Part shown: in pieces, positions 17,765 through 26,590 of the stretch
Position numbering within the stretch: position 1 is the stretch's first letter
Layout of the letters: each line of letters starts with the position of its first letter
From: Opitutaceae bacterium
GTDB lineage: Bacteria; Verrucomicrobiota; Verrucomicrobiia; Opitutales; Opitutaceae
Reading direction: 5' to 3'
DNA: 64,000 nucleotides
Assembly: GCA_028280945.1 (NCBI GenBank)
Contig: JANQKV010000001.1
Span: forward strand, 62,001 to 126,000
Position numbers and translations under genes: made by a program
Notes under the pieces: generated by a model
What the model saw: the letters and a program-made list of their open reading frames with translations, nothing else
Told to the model about the DNA's origin: nothing
The model's database searches: none

Positions 17765-18892
17765 ATGAAACTACTCAACATTCTCGGAGCCGTCATCGCC
17801 GTCCACATAGCGGTATTGGTCCTGGCGATCATCATTCCGGGTTGCCGCTCCACCGGTTCCGCCTCCGGCGACGAAACCCGGGCACCCGGTGCGGTGTTTC
17901 CTGCTCCCGCGAGCTCGCCGATTTCAGCCGCCCCGGAAATGAGCGATGCTGATCTCAATCCCCCTTTGGCGGCCCGGGTGCCGTCAAGTTTCGACCCCAA
18001 TGCGCCGGCGATCGGCAGTTCCTCAACCGGTGGTTTCCGTGCCACGCCGACCCGTCCTTCCAGTCCAGTTGCCGAATCGATGGCTCCGACGTCGATTTCG
18101 CAGCCGGCGGTGACTCCGGCCGAAACCTACACGGTCCAACGAGGCGACAACCTTTGGAGCCTGGCCAAGAAGAACGGACTGACGGTTCGCGAGTTGGCTT
18201 CGGCCAACGGGTTGCCGGCGGATGCCGGATTGCGGGTTGGTCAAGTGCTGATCATTCCCGGTCGCGTGGTGACTCCGCCTCCCACTGCGGCGGTTGGTTT
18301 CGAGTCAACGGATGCCCCTACTACCACAACCTATACGATTCGTCCGGGCGATACCTTGGGAAAAATTGCCCGCCAATACGGCACGACCGTGCGTGAAATC
18401 AAAGCGTTCAACCGCATGACGAGCGATCTGGTTCGAGCCGGTGACACGCTTTCGATTCCGGTGGCGGCGGATACCCCCGCAGCCACGACCACGATGGAAT
18501 CCCAGCCGGCTGCCTCGCCCCCGCCTGCGGCGAGCGCCTCGGCCTATCGCCATACGGTTGCCGCGGGAGAGAGCCTGACCGTGATTGCCAATCGCTATGG
18601 CGTCCGCATCGGCGACATCGCTTTGGCCAATAAAATTCGGGATCCCTCGCTTATCCGTCCGGGGCAGGAATTGGTCATTCCCGGTTGGGAAGCTCCGGCG
18701 CCATCCGAGCCGGCGGACGAACCGATCGTGACGATTTCGGCGTCCGCGCCGTCCCCGATTTCGGCAGCGGAAGAAGATTTGGATGCCGGGTTGGATGATG
18801 AAGACCTGAGCGACGTCCCGGTCATCACGGTGGAGGACGAGGTGCCGACGCTGGGCGGAGATGATGACTCCAGTCCACCGGTGTTTGAATAA
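17765..18892 (+). CDS. LysM peptidoglycan-binding lipoprotein with three repeats
   Basis: A 375-residue exported protein. Residues 5-26 are a hydrophobic signal ending IIIPGC, so Cys27 could be lipidated, although the residues before it do not form an ideal lipobox. A Pro/Ser/Ala-rich linker leads to three LysM domains (about residues 122-167, 188-233 and 260-306, each with GD/GE-x-L and ending IP or IPG). The last 45 residues are strongly acidic. LysM binds GlcNAc in peptidoglycan. No catalytic domain is attached, so a structural or septal scaffolding role is an inference. It sits between murD and ftsW, where most bacteria have no such gene. Confidence 0.88.
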   Translation: MKLLNILGAVIAVHIAVLVLAIIIPGCRSTGSASGDETRAPGAVFPAPASSPISAAPEMSDADLNPPLAARVPSSFDPNAPAIGSSSTGGFRATPTRPSSPVAESMAPTSISQPAVTPAETYTVQRGDNLWSLAKKNGLTVRELASANGLPADAGLRVGQVLIIPGRVVTPPPTAAVGFESTDAPTTTTYTIRPGDTLGKIARQYGTTVREIKAFNRMTSDLVRAGDTLSIPVAADTPAATTTMESQPAASPPPAASASAYRHTVAAGESLTVIANRYGVRIGDIALANKIRDPSLIRPGQELVIPGWEAPAPSEPADEPIVTISASAPSPISAAEEDLDAGLDDEDLSDVPVITVEDEVPTLGGDDDSSPPVFE

Positions 18893-18915
18893 TCGAAATC
18901 GGCACAATCGACAAC

Positions 18916-20070
18916 ATGAGCCACCCTCCCACCACGTCGCGTTCCTCGGCCGGAAACCCCGCCTCGCTCATCGTCGTTTGCGCGATGGGTTTGTTCGTAT
19001 TGGGACTGCCGACCTTGTTCAGCGCCACGGCTTCGTTTGACCAAGGGCCGCTCTATCATCTGATCAAGCAATTGGTCGGGGTGGTGATCGCAACGATCGC
19101 TTGTATCGTCGTGAGTCGGATCGATTTGGAGGCTTCGCGAAAGTTTGTCTGGGTGGTTGGCATCGGTGCGGTCGCGGCATTGGTTTTGACCGCAATCCCG
19201 GGGATCGGCGTAAGCGTGAATGGCAGCCGTCGGTGGCTGGGAATCGGCCCGGTCCGGGTTCAGGCCTCCGAATTCGCCAAACTGGCGATGGTGTTCTGCG
19301 TCGCCCACTACCTTGCGATCAACCAAAGCCGGGTCGGGGAATTTCGCCGGGGGTTTGTTTACCCGATCGCGATCGTGTCGGTGTTCGGCGGGTTGGTTGT
19401 CCTCCAGCCCGACTTCGGCACGGCGGCGTTGATCATTACCGTGGGCCTGCTGCTCGTGTTTTTGGCGGGAGCGCGCTGGAGCTACATTCTGCCGGCAGTG
19501 GGAACCGCGGTCGCGCTCTTCGCCGTGCTGGTCATCAACAACCCCAATCGCCTGCACCGGTTCACGGCTTTTCTGGATGTCGAAGGCAACAAGCTGGGTG
19601 GCACCTATCAGCTCTACCAATCCCTGGCGGCCTTCGCGGTGGGCGGGGTCGACGGGGCCGGCATCGGCCAGGGGCGGCAACAGATCAATTTCCTGCCCGA
19701 GGCCCATACGGATTTCATTTTTGCTGTCATGGGCGAAGAATTGGGGCTGCCCTTCACGTTGGCCGTATTAATCACTTTTGTGGTTATTTTCCTGCTGGGG
19801 CTTTTGCACCTGCGGCGCGCCCCGAATCTCTATCAGTTCCTGTTGGTCACCGGGTCGATCCTTACGGTGACGTTGCAAGCAATCGTGAACCTCGGGGTGG
19901 TGACCGGATTACTGCCCACCAAGGGCATGTCTTTGCCCTTCATTAGCGCAGGCCTGTCGAACCTGCTGCTCATGGGCATGTTGATGGGGGTGATTTTGAA
20001 CACGGCGCGAACGTGGACCAAACCGGTATTGTTGGGACGTTCGCGCACCATGGAGGAAGTCACTGCATGA
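18916..20070 (+). CDS. ftsW: FtsW, septal peptidoglycan glycosyltransferase
   Basis: A 384-residue SEDS-family membrane protein with about ten transmembrane segments. FtsW polymerises lipid II at the septum together with FtsI. Diagnostic stretches are GSRRWLGIGPVRVQASEFAK near residue 102, the GGTYQLYQSLAAFAVGG region near 228, and FLPEAHTDFIFAVMGEELG near 258, which follows the GxGxGQ-type motif. The end overlaps murG by 4 bases (ATGA). Its position next to murG is the usual dcw arrangement. Confidence 0.96.
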   Translation: MSHPPTTSRSSAGNPASLIVVCAMGLFVLGLPTLFSATASFDQGPLYHLIKQLVGVVIATIACIVVSRIDLEASRKFVWVVGIGAVAALVLTAIPGIGVSVNGSRRWLGIGPVRVQASEFAKLAMVFCVAHYLAINQSRVGEFRRGFVYPIAIVSVFGGLVVLQPDFGTAALIITVGLLLVFLAGARWSYILPAVGTAVALFAVLVINNPNRLHRFTAFLDVEGNKLGGTYQLYQSLAAFAVGGVDGAGIGQGRQQINFLPEAHTDFIFAVMGEELGLPFTLAVLITFVVIFLLGLLHLRRAPNLYQFLLVTGSILTVTLQAIVNLGVVTGLLPTKGMSLPFISAGLSNLLLMGMLMGVILNTARTWTKPVLLGRSRTMEEVTA

Positions 20071-21203
20071 ATCGGTTTGTGATCGCCTGTGGTGGCACGG
20101 GTGGTCACCTCGCGCCCGGTATCGCTCTGGCCGAATGGCTGCATGAGCAGGGGCACTCGGCGTTGCTGCTGATCTCCGACAAGCGTATCGATGCGAGGCT
20201 GACCGAGAAGTATCCGGATCTTGAATTTGCAGTGGTGCCGGGAGCGCCGCTGGTTTTAAGCGCGGTGGGCTTGATCCGGTTCGGATACCATCAGATTCGG
20301 GGCCTGCTGTTTTCCTGGCAACTGGTGCTGCGGGAGCGGCCAGTGGCAATCATCGGATTTGGAGGTTTCACCACGGCATCAATCATCGTGGCCGGCTGGG
20401 TCCGCGGGGTACCCGTGGCATTGCACGAGGCGAACCGCGTGGTCGGGAGGGCAGTTCGCACCTTGGCTCGGTTCGCCCATCGAATCTACCTGCCCCGGGG
20501 CGTTTCTCTGGCCAAGGCAGACCGCCGGAAACTTCGCCATGCCGGGTTGCCGGTTCGGCGGGAGATCAAGCGATTGCCGCGGGGCGAGGCTGCGGAGGTT
20601 TTTGGATTGGATGCGACCAAACCGACGGTTGTGGTCCTGGGAGGCAGCCAGGGAGCCCGCGCCTTGAACCAGTGGGCGGATCGGATTGCTCCCGAATTGG
20701 CGCTTCGCGGCGTGCAGCTCTTGGCCGTTACCGGGCCCCAGCAGGGAGAGGCAACAAGAGAACAGTCACCCGGTCCCGACGGACAACCGATTTGGACGGT
20801 CAGGATTCCCTTCTGCGAAAACATGGCCGCACTTTATTCGGTGGGAGACTTGGTGGTGTCGCGGTCGGGAGCAGGCACCTTGGCCGAGCTGATGCGCTGC
20901 CGCGTGCCGGCGGTATTGGTGCCGTATCCCCACGCGGCGGACGGCCACCAAGACGCCAATGCCCGCGAATTTGCAAGGCAAGGGGGGGGGCAATTGATCA
21001 TCGAGGATGAGATTGCGCGGTTGGACGGAATTGTCTTCGAGCTGATCGGTGATGAGTCACAGTTGGCCGAAATGCGCGCGCAGATTGGACACATGCAATG
21101 GGCGGCGGCGGAGGATCTCCTGCGTGCTGACATCGAGGTCCTGGCGGGGCTGCGCTCGGTGGGTGATACGTTTGCTCCCTGGGGAATGACTTCGAGGAAC
21201 TGA
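20067..21203 (+). CDS. murG: UDP-GlcNAc--MurNAc-pentapeptide glycosyltransferase
   Basis: A 378-residue GT-B glycosyltransferase that adds GlcNAc to lipid I, making lipid II on the cytoplasmic face. The N-terminus reads ACGGTGGHLAPGIALAE, followed by GFGGFTTASII near residue 97; the C-terminal domain has VVLGGSQGARALN near 192 and SRSGAGTLAEL near 270. The ATG at 20067 overlaps the ftsW stop and has GGAGGA 9 bases upstream. Codons 306-308 are a run of nine G (20982-20990) encoding three Gly, which could be prone to slippage. Confidence 0.96.
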   Translation: MNRFVIACGGTGGHLAPGIALAEWLHEQGHSALLLISDKRIDARLTEKYPDLEFAVVPGAPLVLSAVGLIRFGYHQIRGLLFSWQLVLRERPVAIIGFGGFTTASIIVAGWVRGVPVALHEANRVVGRAVRTLARFAHRIYLPRGVSLAKADRRKLRHAGLPVRREIKRLPRGEAAEVFGLDATKPTVVVLGGSQGARALNQWADRIAPELALRGVQLLAVTGPQQGEATREQSPGPDGQPIWTVRIPFCENMAALYSVGDLVVSRSGAGTLAELMRCRVPAVLVPYPHAADGHQDANAREFARQGGGQLIIEDEIARLDGIVFELIGDESQLAEMRAQIGHMQWAAAEDLLRADIEVLAGLRSVGDTFAPWGMTSRN

Positions 21204-23503
21204 TGGGCGAGTTACCTCAACTCTTCGGTCACCAGGTCCGGCGAATCCATGCTGTCGGAGTGGGCGGGATGGGCTTGGGCCCTCTGGCCATTTACTTGGC
21301 TGGTCGAGGATTTGTGATCAGTGGTCAGGATGACGCCCTGGGCGAACCCATGCGTGATCAATTGCGGCGAGGCGGCGTTACGATAGAAAATGGTCTGCCT
21401 GCAGGGGTTGACTTGTTGGTGCACTCATCGGCGATCAAGGCCGAGCACCCGGCAATGAGGGCCGCCCGCGAGTGTGATGTGTTGGTTAAGCGGCGAGGCG
21501 AAGTCCTGGCTGAGATCGCGGGAGACCGGCGGTTGGTGGTGATTGCCGGGTCCCATGGGAAAACATCGGTCACCGCCATGTTGATCACTGTTCTGCGGCA
21601 GGCACCCGTCAAATTCGACTATGTCCTGGGTGGTCTCTTTGCCGACTCGGCCTGGCCTCCGGCTCAGGCGGGGGCCGATCACGACGGCTGGCTGGTGGTC
21701 GAAGTCGATGAGAGTGATGGCACCATCGATTGTTTTGCTCCGGAGATCACGACAATCGTGAATTTTGATTGGGATCACACTGACCGTTACCACGAAGCCG
21801 CTGAGTTGGAGACAGCTTTTGTGGCGTTGGCCAATCGCACGCGAAGCGTGGTGTTGGTGCCGGACGGCGCTACCTGGCCAGGGAAACGGGCGCCGATGCG
21901 GTTTGGGGCTGAGGGAGACTTTCGACTCAACTCGTTTCAAGCTGGGCCAACCGGCTTGGAGCTGGAACTGGGCAACAGGTTTTCGCTTCCGCGTGCGCGG
22001 ATTCCCGCGTGGGGAGGTTTTAATGCGGTGAACGCGGTGGCGGCCTTGGCGACTTCCGAATCAATGCAACTGCCGGTCACCGAGCGATCATTGCAGGACT
22101 ATCCGGGGGTGCACCGACGACAGCGAATTTTGGCCGAGGCGGCCGGGATTACGGTCGTTGAAGACTACGCCCATCACCCGGTCGAGATTGCCGCTTTTCT
22201 GGAGGGAGTGAAATTGCGGAAGACGGAGGAAGGGCGACTGATCGTTGTGTTTCAGCCGCACCGATTCAGCCGCACCCGCCAGTTCCGGGATGAATTCGTC
22301 GACGTGCTGAAGACGGCTGACCGCTTGTTGCTGTTGGACGTGTATGGAGCGGGAGAATCTCCCGTCGAAGGTGGCACCACCGCTGATCTCGCAGCGAGAC
22401 TACGGGAAGAGAATCCGACGCTTGCAGTCTTTTACGAACCGGGTGACGGCGATCAACTCGACCAAGAATTGTCCGAAGCCGTCGGGACGGGGGACTGGGT
22501 CGCATTTGTTGGCGCCGGTGATATTGAGGTCAGGGCGAGGCGCTGGGCCGGAACGTTGACCGGACGATCGCGGTGGGAGGACCTCGCGGTTCACCTTCGC
22601 AACCAGCTCAGTTCATCAGCGCGCGTGCGGGCCGAGGAGCCGTTGGCGAACAAGACCACCATTCGAATCGGGGGAGCGGCCCGCCTCTACGTGGAGCCCG
22701 TCACGGTGGCAGACCTGCAAACGGTGATACGCGCCGCGAATGAGCGCGGATTGCCGCTGTTCATGCTGGGACGCGGTTCCAATCTGTTGGTGCCCGACGA
22801 GGGGGTGGATGGAGTGGTGGTATCGCTGCGCAAGGCGGCTTGGGAGGACTTCGAAGTGCTCGACGACGGCCGTGTGCGGGTGGGGGCGGGCCTGAGGTTG
22901 AAGAACCTGTGTGGTCTGGCCGCCAAAGCCGGCTTGGTTGGATTCGAGTTTCTCGAGGGCATCCCGGGCAACGTCGGCGGTGCGTTGCGCATGAATGCCG
23001 GAGCAATGGGGGGATGGATGTTTGATGTGGTCGACCAGGTTGAAGGGCTCAGTTGGGAAGGCGAACCCGTCTCCTGGCGGCACGACGAATTGCACGTGGG
23101 CTATCGCCACTGTCGCGAGTTGGAGAGGGCGGTTGCCGTGAGTGCGATTTTGAGGCCGAGGGAAATCAGTGCGTCGGAACAAGTCGGCAGACAGATCGAT
23201 GTTTACCGCCTGAAACGGCAGGAATCCCAGCCCCGCGAACCCAGCGCGGGCTGCATCTTCAAGAACCCCGAAGGCGATTCCGCGGGTCGACTCATCGATG
23301 TCGGCGGGCTCAAAGGCATGCGTGAGGGCGGTGCGCAGGTTTCAGAGGTGCACGGCAACTTTATCATCAATCGGGGTGGGGCGAGCTGCGCTGATGTGAT
23401 CCGGTTGGTGCTCCGGGTGCGCGCGGAGGTGAGGGAAAAATCCGGGATCGACCTGCAACCGGAGGTTCTGCTGTTCGGTTCAAAATGGGAGGACGTGCTA
23501 TGA
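21203..23503 (+). CDS. murC: MurC-MurB fusion: UDP-MurNAc--L-alanine ligase / UDP-MurNAc dehydrogenase
   Basis: A 766-residue bifunctional enzyme. Residues 1 to about 455 are MurC (AVGVGGMGLGPLA start, ATP loop GSHGKTSVTAM near 116, VVEVDESDGT, EDYAHHPVEIAAFL). Residues from about 460 are MurB, the FAD enzyme that reduces UDP-GlcNAc-enolpyruvate to UDP-MurNAc (NKTTIRIGGAARLYVEP, GRGSNLLVPDEGVDG, EFLEGIPGNVGGALRMNAGAM). The proton-donor motif is SAGCIFKNP with Cys684, where E. coli has Ser. MurB makes the substrate of MurC, so the fusion joins consecutive steps in reverse order. The ATG overlaps the murG stop by one base, and ddl overlaps the end. Confidence 0.95.
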   Translation: MGELPQLFGHQVRRIHAVGVGGMGLGPLAIYLAGRGFVISGQDDALGEPMRDQLRRGGVTIENGLPAGVDLLVHSSAIKAEHPAMRAARECDVLVKRRGEVLAEIAGDRRLVVIAGSHGKTSVTAMLITVLRQAPVKFDYVLGGLFADSAWPPAQAGADHDGWLVVEVDESDGTIDCFAPEITTIVNFDWDHTDRYHEAAELETAFVALANRTRSVVLVPDGATWPGKRAPMRFGAEGDFRLNSFQAGPTGLELELGNRFSLPRARIPAWGGFNAVNAVAALATSESMQLPVTERSLQDYPGVHRRQRILAEAAGITVVEDYAHHPVEIAAFLEGVKLRKTEEGRLIVVFQPHRFSRTRQFRDEFVDVLKTADRLLLLDVYGAGESPVEGGTTADLAARLREENPTLAVFYEPGDGDQLDQELSEAVGTGDWVAFVGAGDIEVRARRWAGTLTGRSRWEDLAVHLRNQLSSSARVRAEEPLANKTTIRIGGAARLYVEPVTVADLQTVIRAANERGLPLFMLGRGSNLLVPDEGVDGVVVSLRKAAWEDFEVLDDGRVRVGAGLRLKNLCGLAAKAGLVGFEFLEGIPGNVGGALRMNAGAMGGWMFDVVDQVEGLSWEGEPVSWRHDELHVGYRHCRELERAVAVSAILRPREISASEQVGRQIDVYRLKRQESQPREPSAGCIFKNPEGDSAGRLIDVGGLKGMREGGAQVSEVHGNFIINRGGASCADVIRLVLRVRAEVREKSGIDLQPEVLLFGSKWEDVL

Positions 23504-24447
23504 ACGTGGAATCTTCGCCGCGCGTTGTGGTTTTGGCTGGTGGCGTTTCCAATGAGCGCGAGGTTTCGCTGGGGTCCGGTCGTGCCTGCGCAACTGCGTT
23601 GGCGCGCCGCTATCCCACGCGGTTTATTGATGTGTCCGAAAAGCAGGTGCCGGATTCAATCGATGCCGGTGTCGAAGTCGTTTTTTCAATGTTGCATGGC
23701 TGCTTCGGGGAAGACGGCACAATCCAGCGCCTGCTCGACGAGGTTGGAGTGGAATACGCCGGTTGTGGAGCGGAATGCAGCGAACTCGCGTTTGACAAGG
23801 AGCGGATGAAATCCCTCGCGATCGAGCAGGGTATTGAGGTGGCTTCAGGTAAAACCTTTGACGCCGCCGCCAAGCCGAGTGCGACGGAATTGGTGGCCCA
23901 CCTGGGGGCGCAGGTTGTCATCAAACCCCTGCGCGGCGGCAGCAGCGTCGGCTTGGCGATCTGCGACGGTGAGTCCGAGATCGAGGCAGCTCTGGACCCG
24001 ATCTCGACGGGTGACTGGTTGGCGGAAACCCGGATCATGGGGCGCGAGGTCACTGTCGGCATTCTGGATGGCCAGGCGTTGCCGGTCGTGGAAATTGCCC
24101 CCAAGGGCGGAGTTTTCGACTACGAAGCCAAGTATACGAAGGGCCTGACGGAATACCTGGCGCCCGCGCCAATCGATCCGGTCCTGGCCGACCGCCTGCA
24201 GCGCGATGCGCTGGCCGCTTATCACGCCAGTGGTGCCCGGGACTTTGCGCGTATTGATTTTATGATTACACCGCAGGACCGCCGGATTTTTCTCGAAATC
24301 AACACACTTCCCGGCATGAAAGAGACCAGTCTTTTACCTATGGGAGCACGCTGCGCGGGAATGGATTTTTCAGAGTTGGTTTGTGAAATGATCAAACCGG
24401 CTTTGGCGCGTCTGGAACGGCGTCGAAAAACGGGGGGAGCGGCATGA
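23500..24447 (+). CDS. ddl: D-alanine--D-alanine ligase
   Basis: A 315-residue ATP-grasp ligase making D-Ala-D-Ala for MurF. It opens with VVLAGGVSNEREVSLGSG, then HGCFGEDGTIQRLLDE near residue 71, VIKPLRGGSSVGL near 140, and DFARIDFMITPQDRRIFLEINTLPGM, split near 247-270, with the metal-binding Glu and Asn. I chose the ATG at 23500, which overlaps the murC-murB stop (ATGA) and has GGGAGGA upstream. The length is normal. The end overlaps ftsQ by 4 bases. Confidence 0.96.
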   Translation: MNVESSPRVVVLAGGVSNEREVSLGSGRACATALARRYPTRFIDVSEKQVPDSIDAGVEVVFSMLHGCFGEDGTIQRLLDEVGVEYAGCGAECSELAFDKERMKSLAIEQGIEVASGKTFDAAAKPSATELVAHLGAQVVIKPLRGGSSVGLAICDGESEIEAALDPISTGDWLAETRIMGREVTVGILDGQALPVVEIAPKGGVFDYEAKYTKGLTEYLAPAPIDPVLADRLQRDALAAYHASGARDFARIDFMITPQDRRIFLEINTLPGMKETSLLPMGARCAGMDFSELVCEMIKPALARLERRRKTGGAA

Positions 24448-25358
24448 GTGATCCGAAGTCCCAAGTGCCCCGGGCGCGCAATTGGCGAGACATCCCGCAG
24501 GAGATCCAGCCGCGGCGGATGTCGTCCGTCGGTCGTCGCCGCATGGCTTGGGCGGTTGGGCGCAGCCTCGTTTTGGTGGCCGCGGTTTTGGCCGCGGCTT
24601 GGGGAGGGTGGGAAATCTGGCGCACCCTGCAGGCCGATCCCCAACGCCTGATCGCATCGAGCGAAAATCGACCGGTTGAGCAAATCCTGCTGCAGACCAA
24701 TGGCGTGCTTGATGACGAATGGCTGCAAGGCACTTTGGGACTCGAGGCCGATGCGACACTGATGGAGCTGGACCTTTTTGCCTTGCGATCGCGACTCACC
24801 GCGTCGGGCCAGGTGCGCACGGCGGTGCTGGTGCGGGAGTTTCCGGCTACGCTGCGCGTCACTTTGGAAGAGCGATCACCCGTCGTGCGGTTGAAGGCTC
24901 GACTCGATGGACCGGATGCCCGCGTGTTCCTGGTGGCCCGGGATGGGACCGTTTTCAACGGCCATGGCTTTGAGCGCCGATTGCTCCGCAGCCTGCCGTG
25001 GTTGGGGGGCGTAAGGCTACGCCGGGCCGGGGAGGGATTTGAGCCCCTCCCCGGGATCGCCCAATTGGCTGAGTTGCTGGCCACCGCCCGCGACAGCATG
25101 CCTGATCGCTATGCGACCTGGCGGGTCGTATCGTTGGAGAAGGTTTCCTCCGATGGACAGATTTTGGTGCAGACCACCGAGGTGCCGGAAATTATTTTTG
25201 GTTTGCGCGAGGATTTCTATTCCCAGATCGCCCGCTTGGATTTGATTTTGGACGAAACGCAACGCCGGGTCACATCACCGGTGCGCTCCATCAACCTAGC
25301 CGTGGGTGCCAGCCAGGTGCCAGTGGCATTACATCAACCCAACCCAGCTTCGCCCTAA
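24444..25358 (+). CDS. ftsQ: FtsQ/DivIB-like divisome protein
   Basis: A 304-residue bitopic protein: a basic cytoplasmic tail, one membrane segment (about residues 35-57) and a periplasmic part. The region at about 68-135 looks like the POTRA domain (IASSENRPVEQILLQTNGVL onward), and the following FtsQ domain includes VREFPATLRVTLEERSPVV. FtsQ links FtsL/FtsB to the rest of the divisome. Sequence conservation is low, as usual; the call leans on domain order and the place between ddl and ftsA. It overlaps ddl by 4 bases. Confidence 0.88.
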   Translation: MSDPKSQVPRARNWRDIPQEIQPRRMSSVGRRRMAWAVGRSLVLVAAVLAAAWGGWEIWRTLQADPQRLIASSENRPVEQILLQTNGVLDDEWLQGTLGLEADATLMELDLFALRSRLTASGQVRTAVLVREFPATLRVTLEERSPVVRLKARLDGPDARVFLVARDGTVFNGHGFERRLLRSLPWLGGVRLRRAGEGFEPLPGIAQLAELLATARDSMPDRYATWRVVSLEKVSSDGQILVQTTEVPEIIFGLREDFYSQIARLDLILDETQRRVTSPVRSINLAVGASQVPVALHQPNPASP

Positions 25359-25372
25359 CCCCTGCCGCCCAC

Positions 25373-26584
25373 GTGAGATCCAAAGCCCGTTTTATTGGTG
25401 CTGTTGAAATTGGTTCTGCCAAAGTTGCCGTATTGATTGGCGAAATGGTGAAGGACGGCAGCGTCAACCTCATCGGGTTTGGCGAATGCCAGTCACACGG
25501 GGTCATCAAAGGCACGGTTACGGATTTCAAAGCCGCGAGTGATTCGACCCACAGTGCCCTGTTGGCCGCCGAGCAAAGCGCGGGGGTGAAGATCGACGAA
25601 GTCTACCTGGCCCAGACCGGGGGACATCTGGAAGGCTTTCACAATCAAGCGGAAGTCAACGTGTCCGCGGTCGATAACAAAGTGAGCGAGGTCGACATCG
25701 AGACGGTGTGTCGCCTGGCCAAAGCGAAATCGTTACCGCAGGATCGCACGGTGGTGCACCACATTCGGCGTCCGTTCGTGTTGGATCATAAACTGGTGGG
25801 GCGAAATCCCGAGCACCTTCACGGCAAGCGACTGGCCGTAGGTTACTGGACGGTGCACGGCTTGGAATCGGTCATTGCCAACAGCATCCACGTTATCCGG
25901 GGATTTAACGTCCTGGTGGGCGACATGATCCTGTCGAGCTTGGCCTCCGGCACCATGGTCACAACCCCGCAGGATCGTCAGCACGGCGCGCTGGTCATCG
26001 ATATCGGAGCCGGTGCGACGGACTTCGTGCTCTATCGGGACGGTGGTCCCTACCTCACGGGGATCGTGCCGGTTGGGGGAGCCCACATCACCAATGATTT
26101 GACCCTGGGACTGCGCGTCACTGAAGGGCAGGCTGAGAAGCTCAAGATCCGCCACGGTCGCGCCCTGGTGCACACCCGCGACAAAAACGACAAGGTTTGG
26201 CTCAACGGGGACTTTGCCATCGGCGACCGGCAGTTTCCCCGCCAGTCCATCGAAATGATCACCGAGGCGCGTGTGCGTGAACTGCTCGAGGTGGTGAAGA
26301 AAAAACTGGGCGCAGAGTTCACTCCTGAGACCTGTGCCGCCGGCGTATTGTTGACCGGCGGCGGCGCCAGGCTCCCGGCCATTTCCGAGGCCGCCACCAA
26401 GGTCTTTGGTGTGCCTGCCGAGATCGGTGCCATGCCTCCCGGCATGGATGAAAAGCTCAACCGTCCCCAGCACGCCACGGTTCTCGGTTTGCTGCACTAC
26501 GGCCTGCAAAGCCGCAACCAAGCCGACGGCGCGGGACGCCGCCGCTCCCGCGGCCTGCTCCAAAAACTTTTTGCCGGATCCTGA
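25373..26584 (+). CDS. ftsA: Cell division protein FtsA
   Basis: A 403-residue actin-fold ATPase that tethers FtsZ filaments to the membrane. It starts at GTG (25373). The phosphate loop region reads GAVEIGSAKVAVLIGEM near residue 9; the second phosphate motif VIDIGAGATDFVLY lies near 206; GVLLTGGGARLPAI near 323 is the adenosine motif. The last residues (RRRSRGLLQKLFAG) form a basic amphipathic helix fitting the membrane-targeting sequence of FtsA. It lies 14 bases after ftsQ and 6 bases before ftsZ. Confidence 0.96.
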   Translation: MRSKARFIGAVEIGSAKVAVLIGEMVKDGSVNLIGFGECQSHGVIKGTVTDFKAASDSTHSALLAAEQSAGVKIDEVYLAQTGGHLEGFHNQAEVNVSAVDNKVSEVDIETVCRLAKAKSLPQDRTVVHHIRRPFVLDHKLVGRNPEHLHGKRLAVGYWTVHGLESVIANSIHVIRGFNVLVGDMILSSLASGTMVTTPQDRQHGALVIDIGAGATDFVLYRDGGPYLTGIVPVGGAHITNDLTLGLRVTEGQAEKLKIRHGRALVHTRDKNDKVWLNGDFAIGDRQFPRQSIEMITEARVRELLEVVKKKLGAEFTPETCAAGVLLTGGGARLPAISEAATKVFGVPAEIGAMPPGMDEKLNRPQHATVLGLLHYGLQSRNQADGAGRRRSRGLLQKLFAGS

Positions 26585-26590
26585 CCCATC

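Noticed and set aside
24130-24140. GTATAC sequence inside ddl as a third GntR operator
   Set aside because: Only the 6-base core matches, the flanks do not, and it lies in coding sequence far from any promoter.
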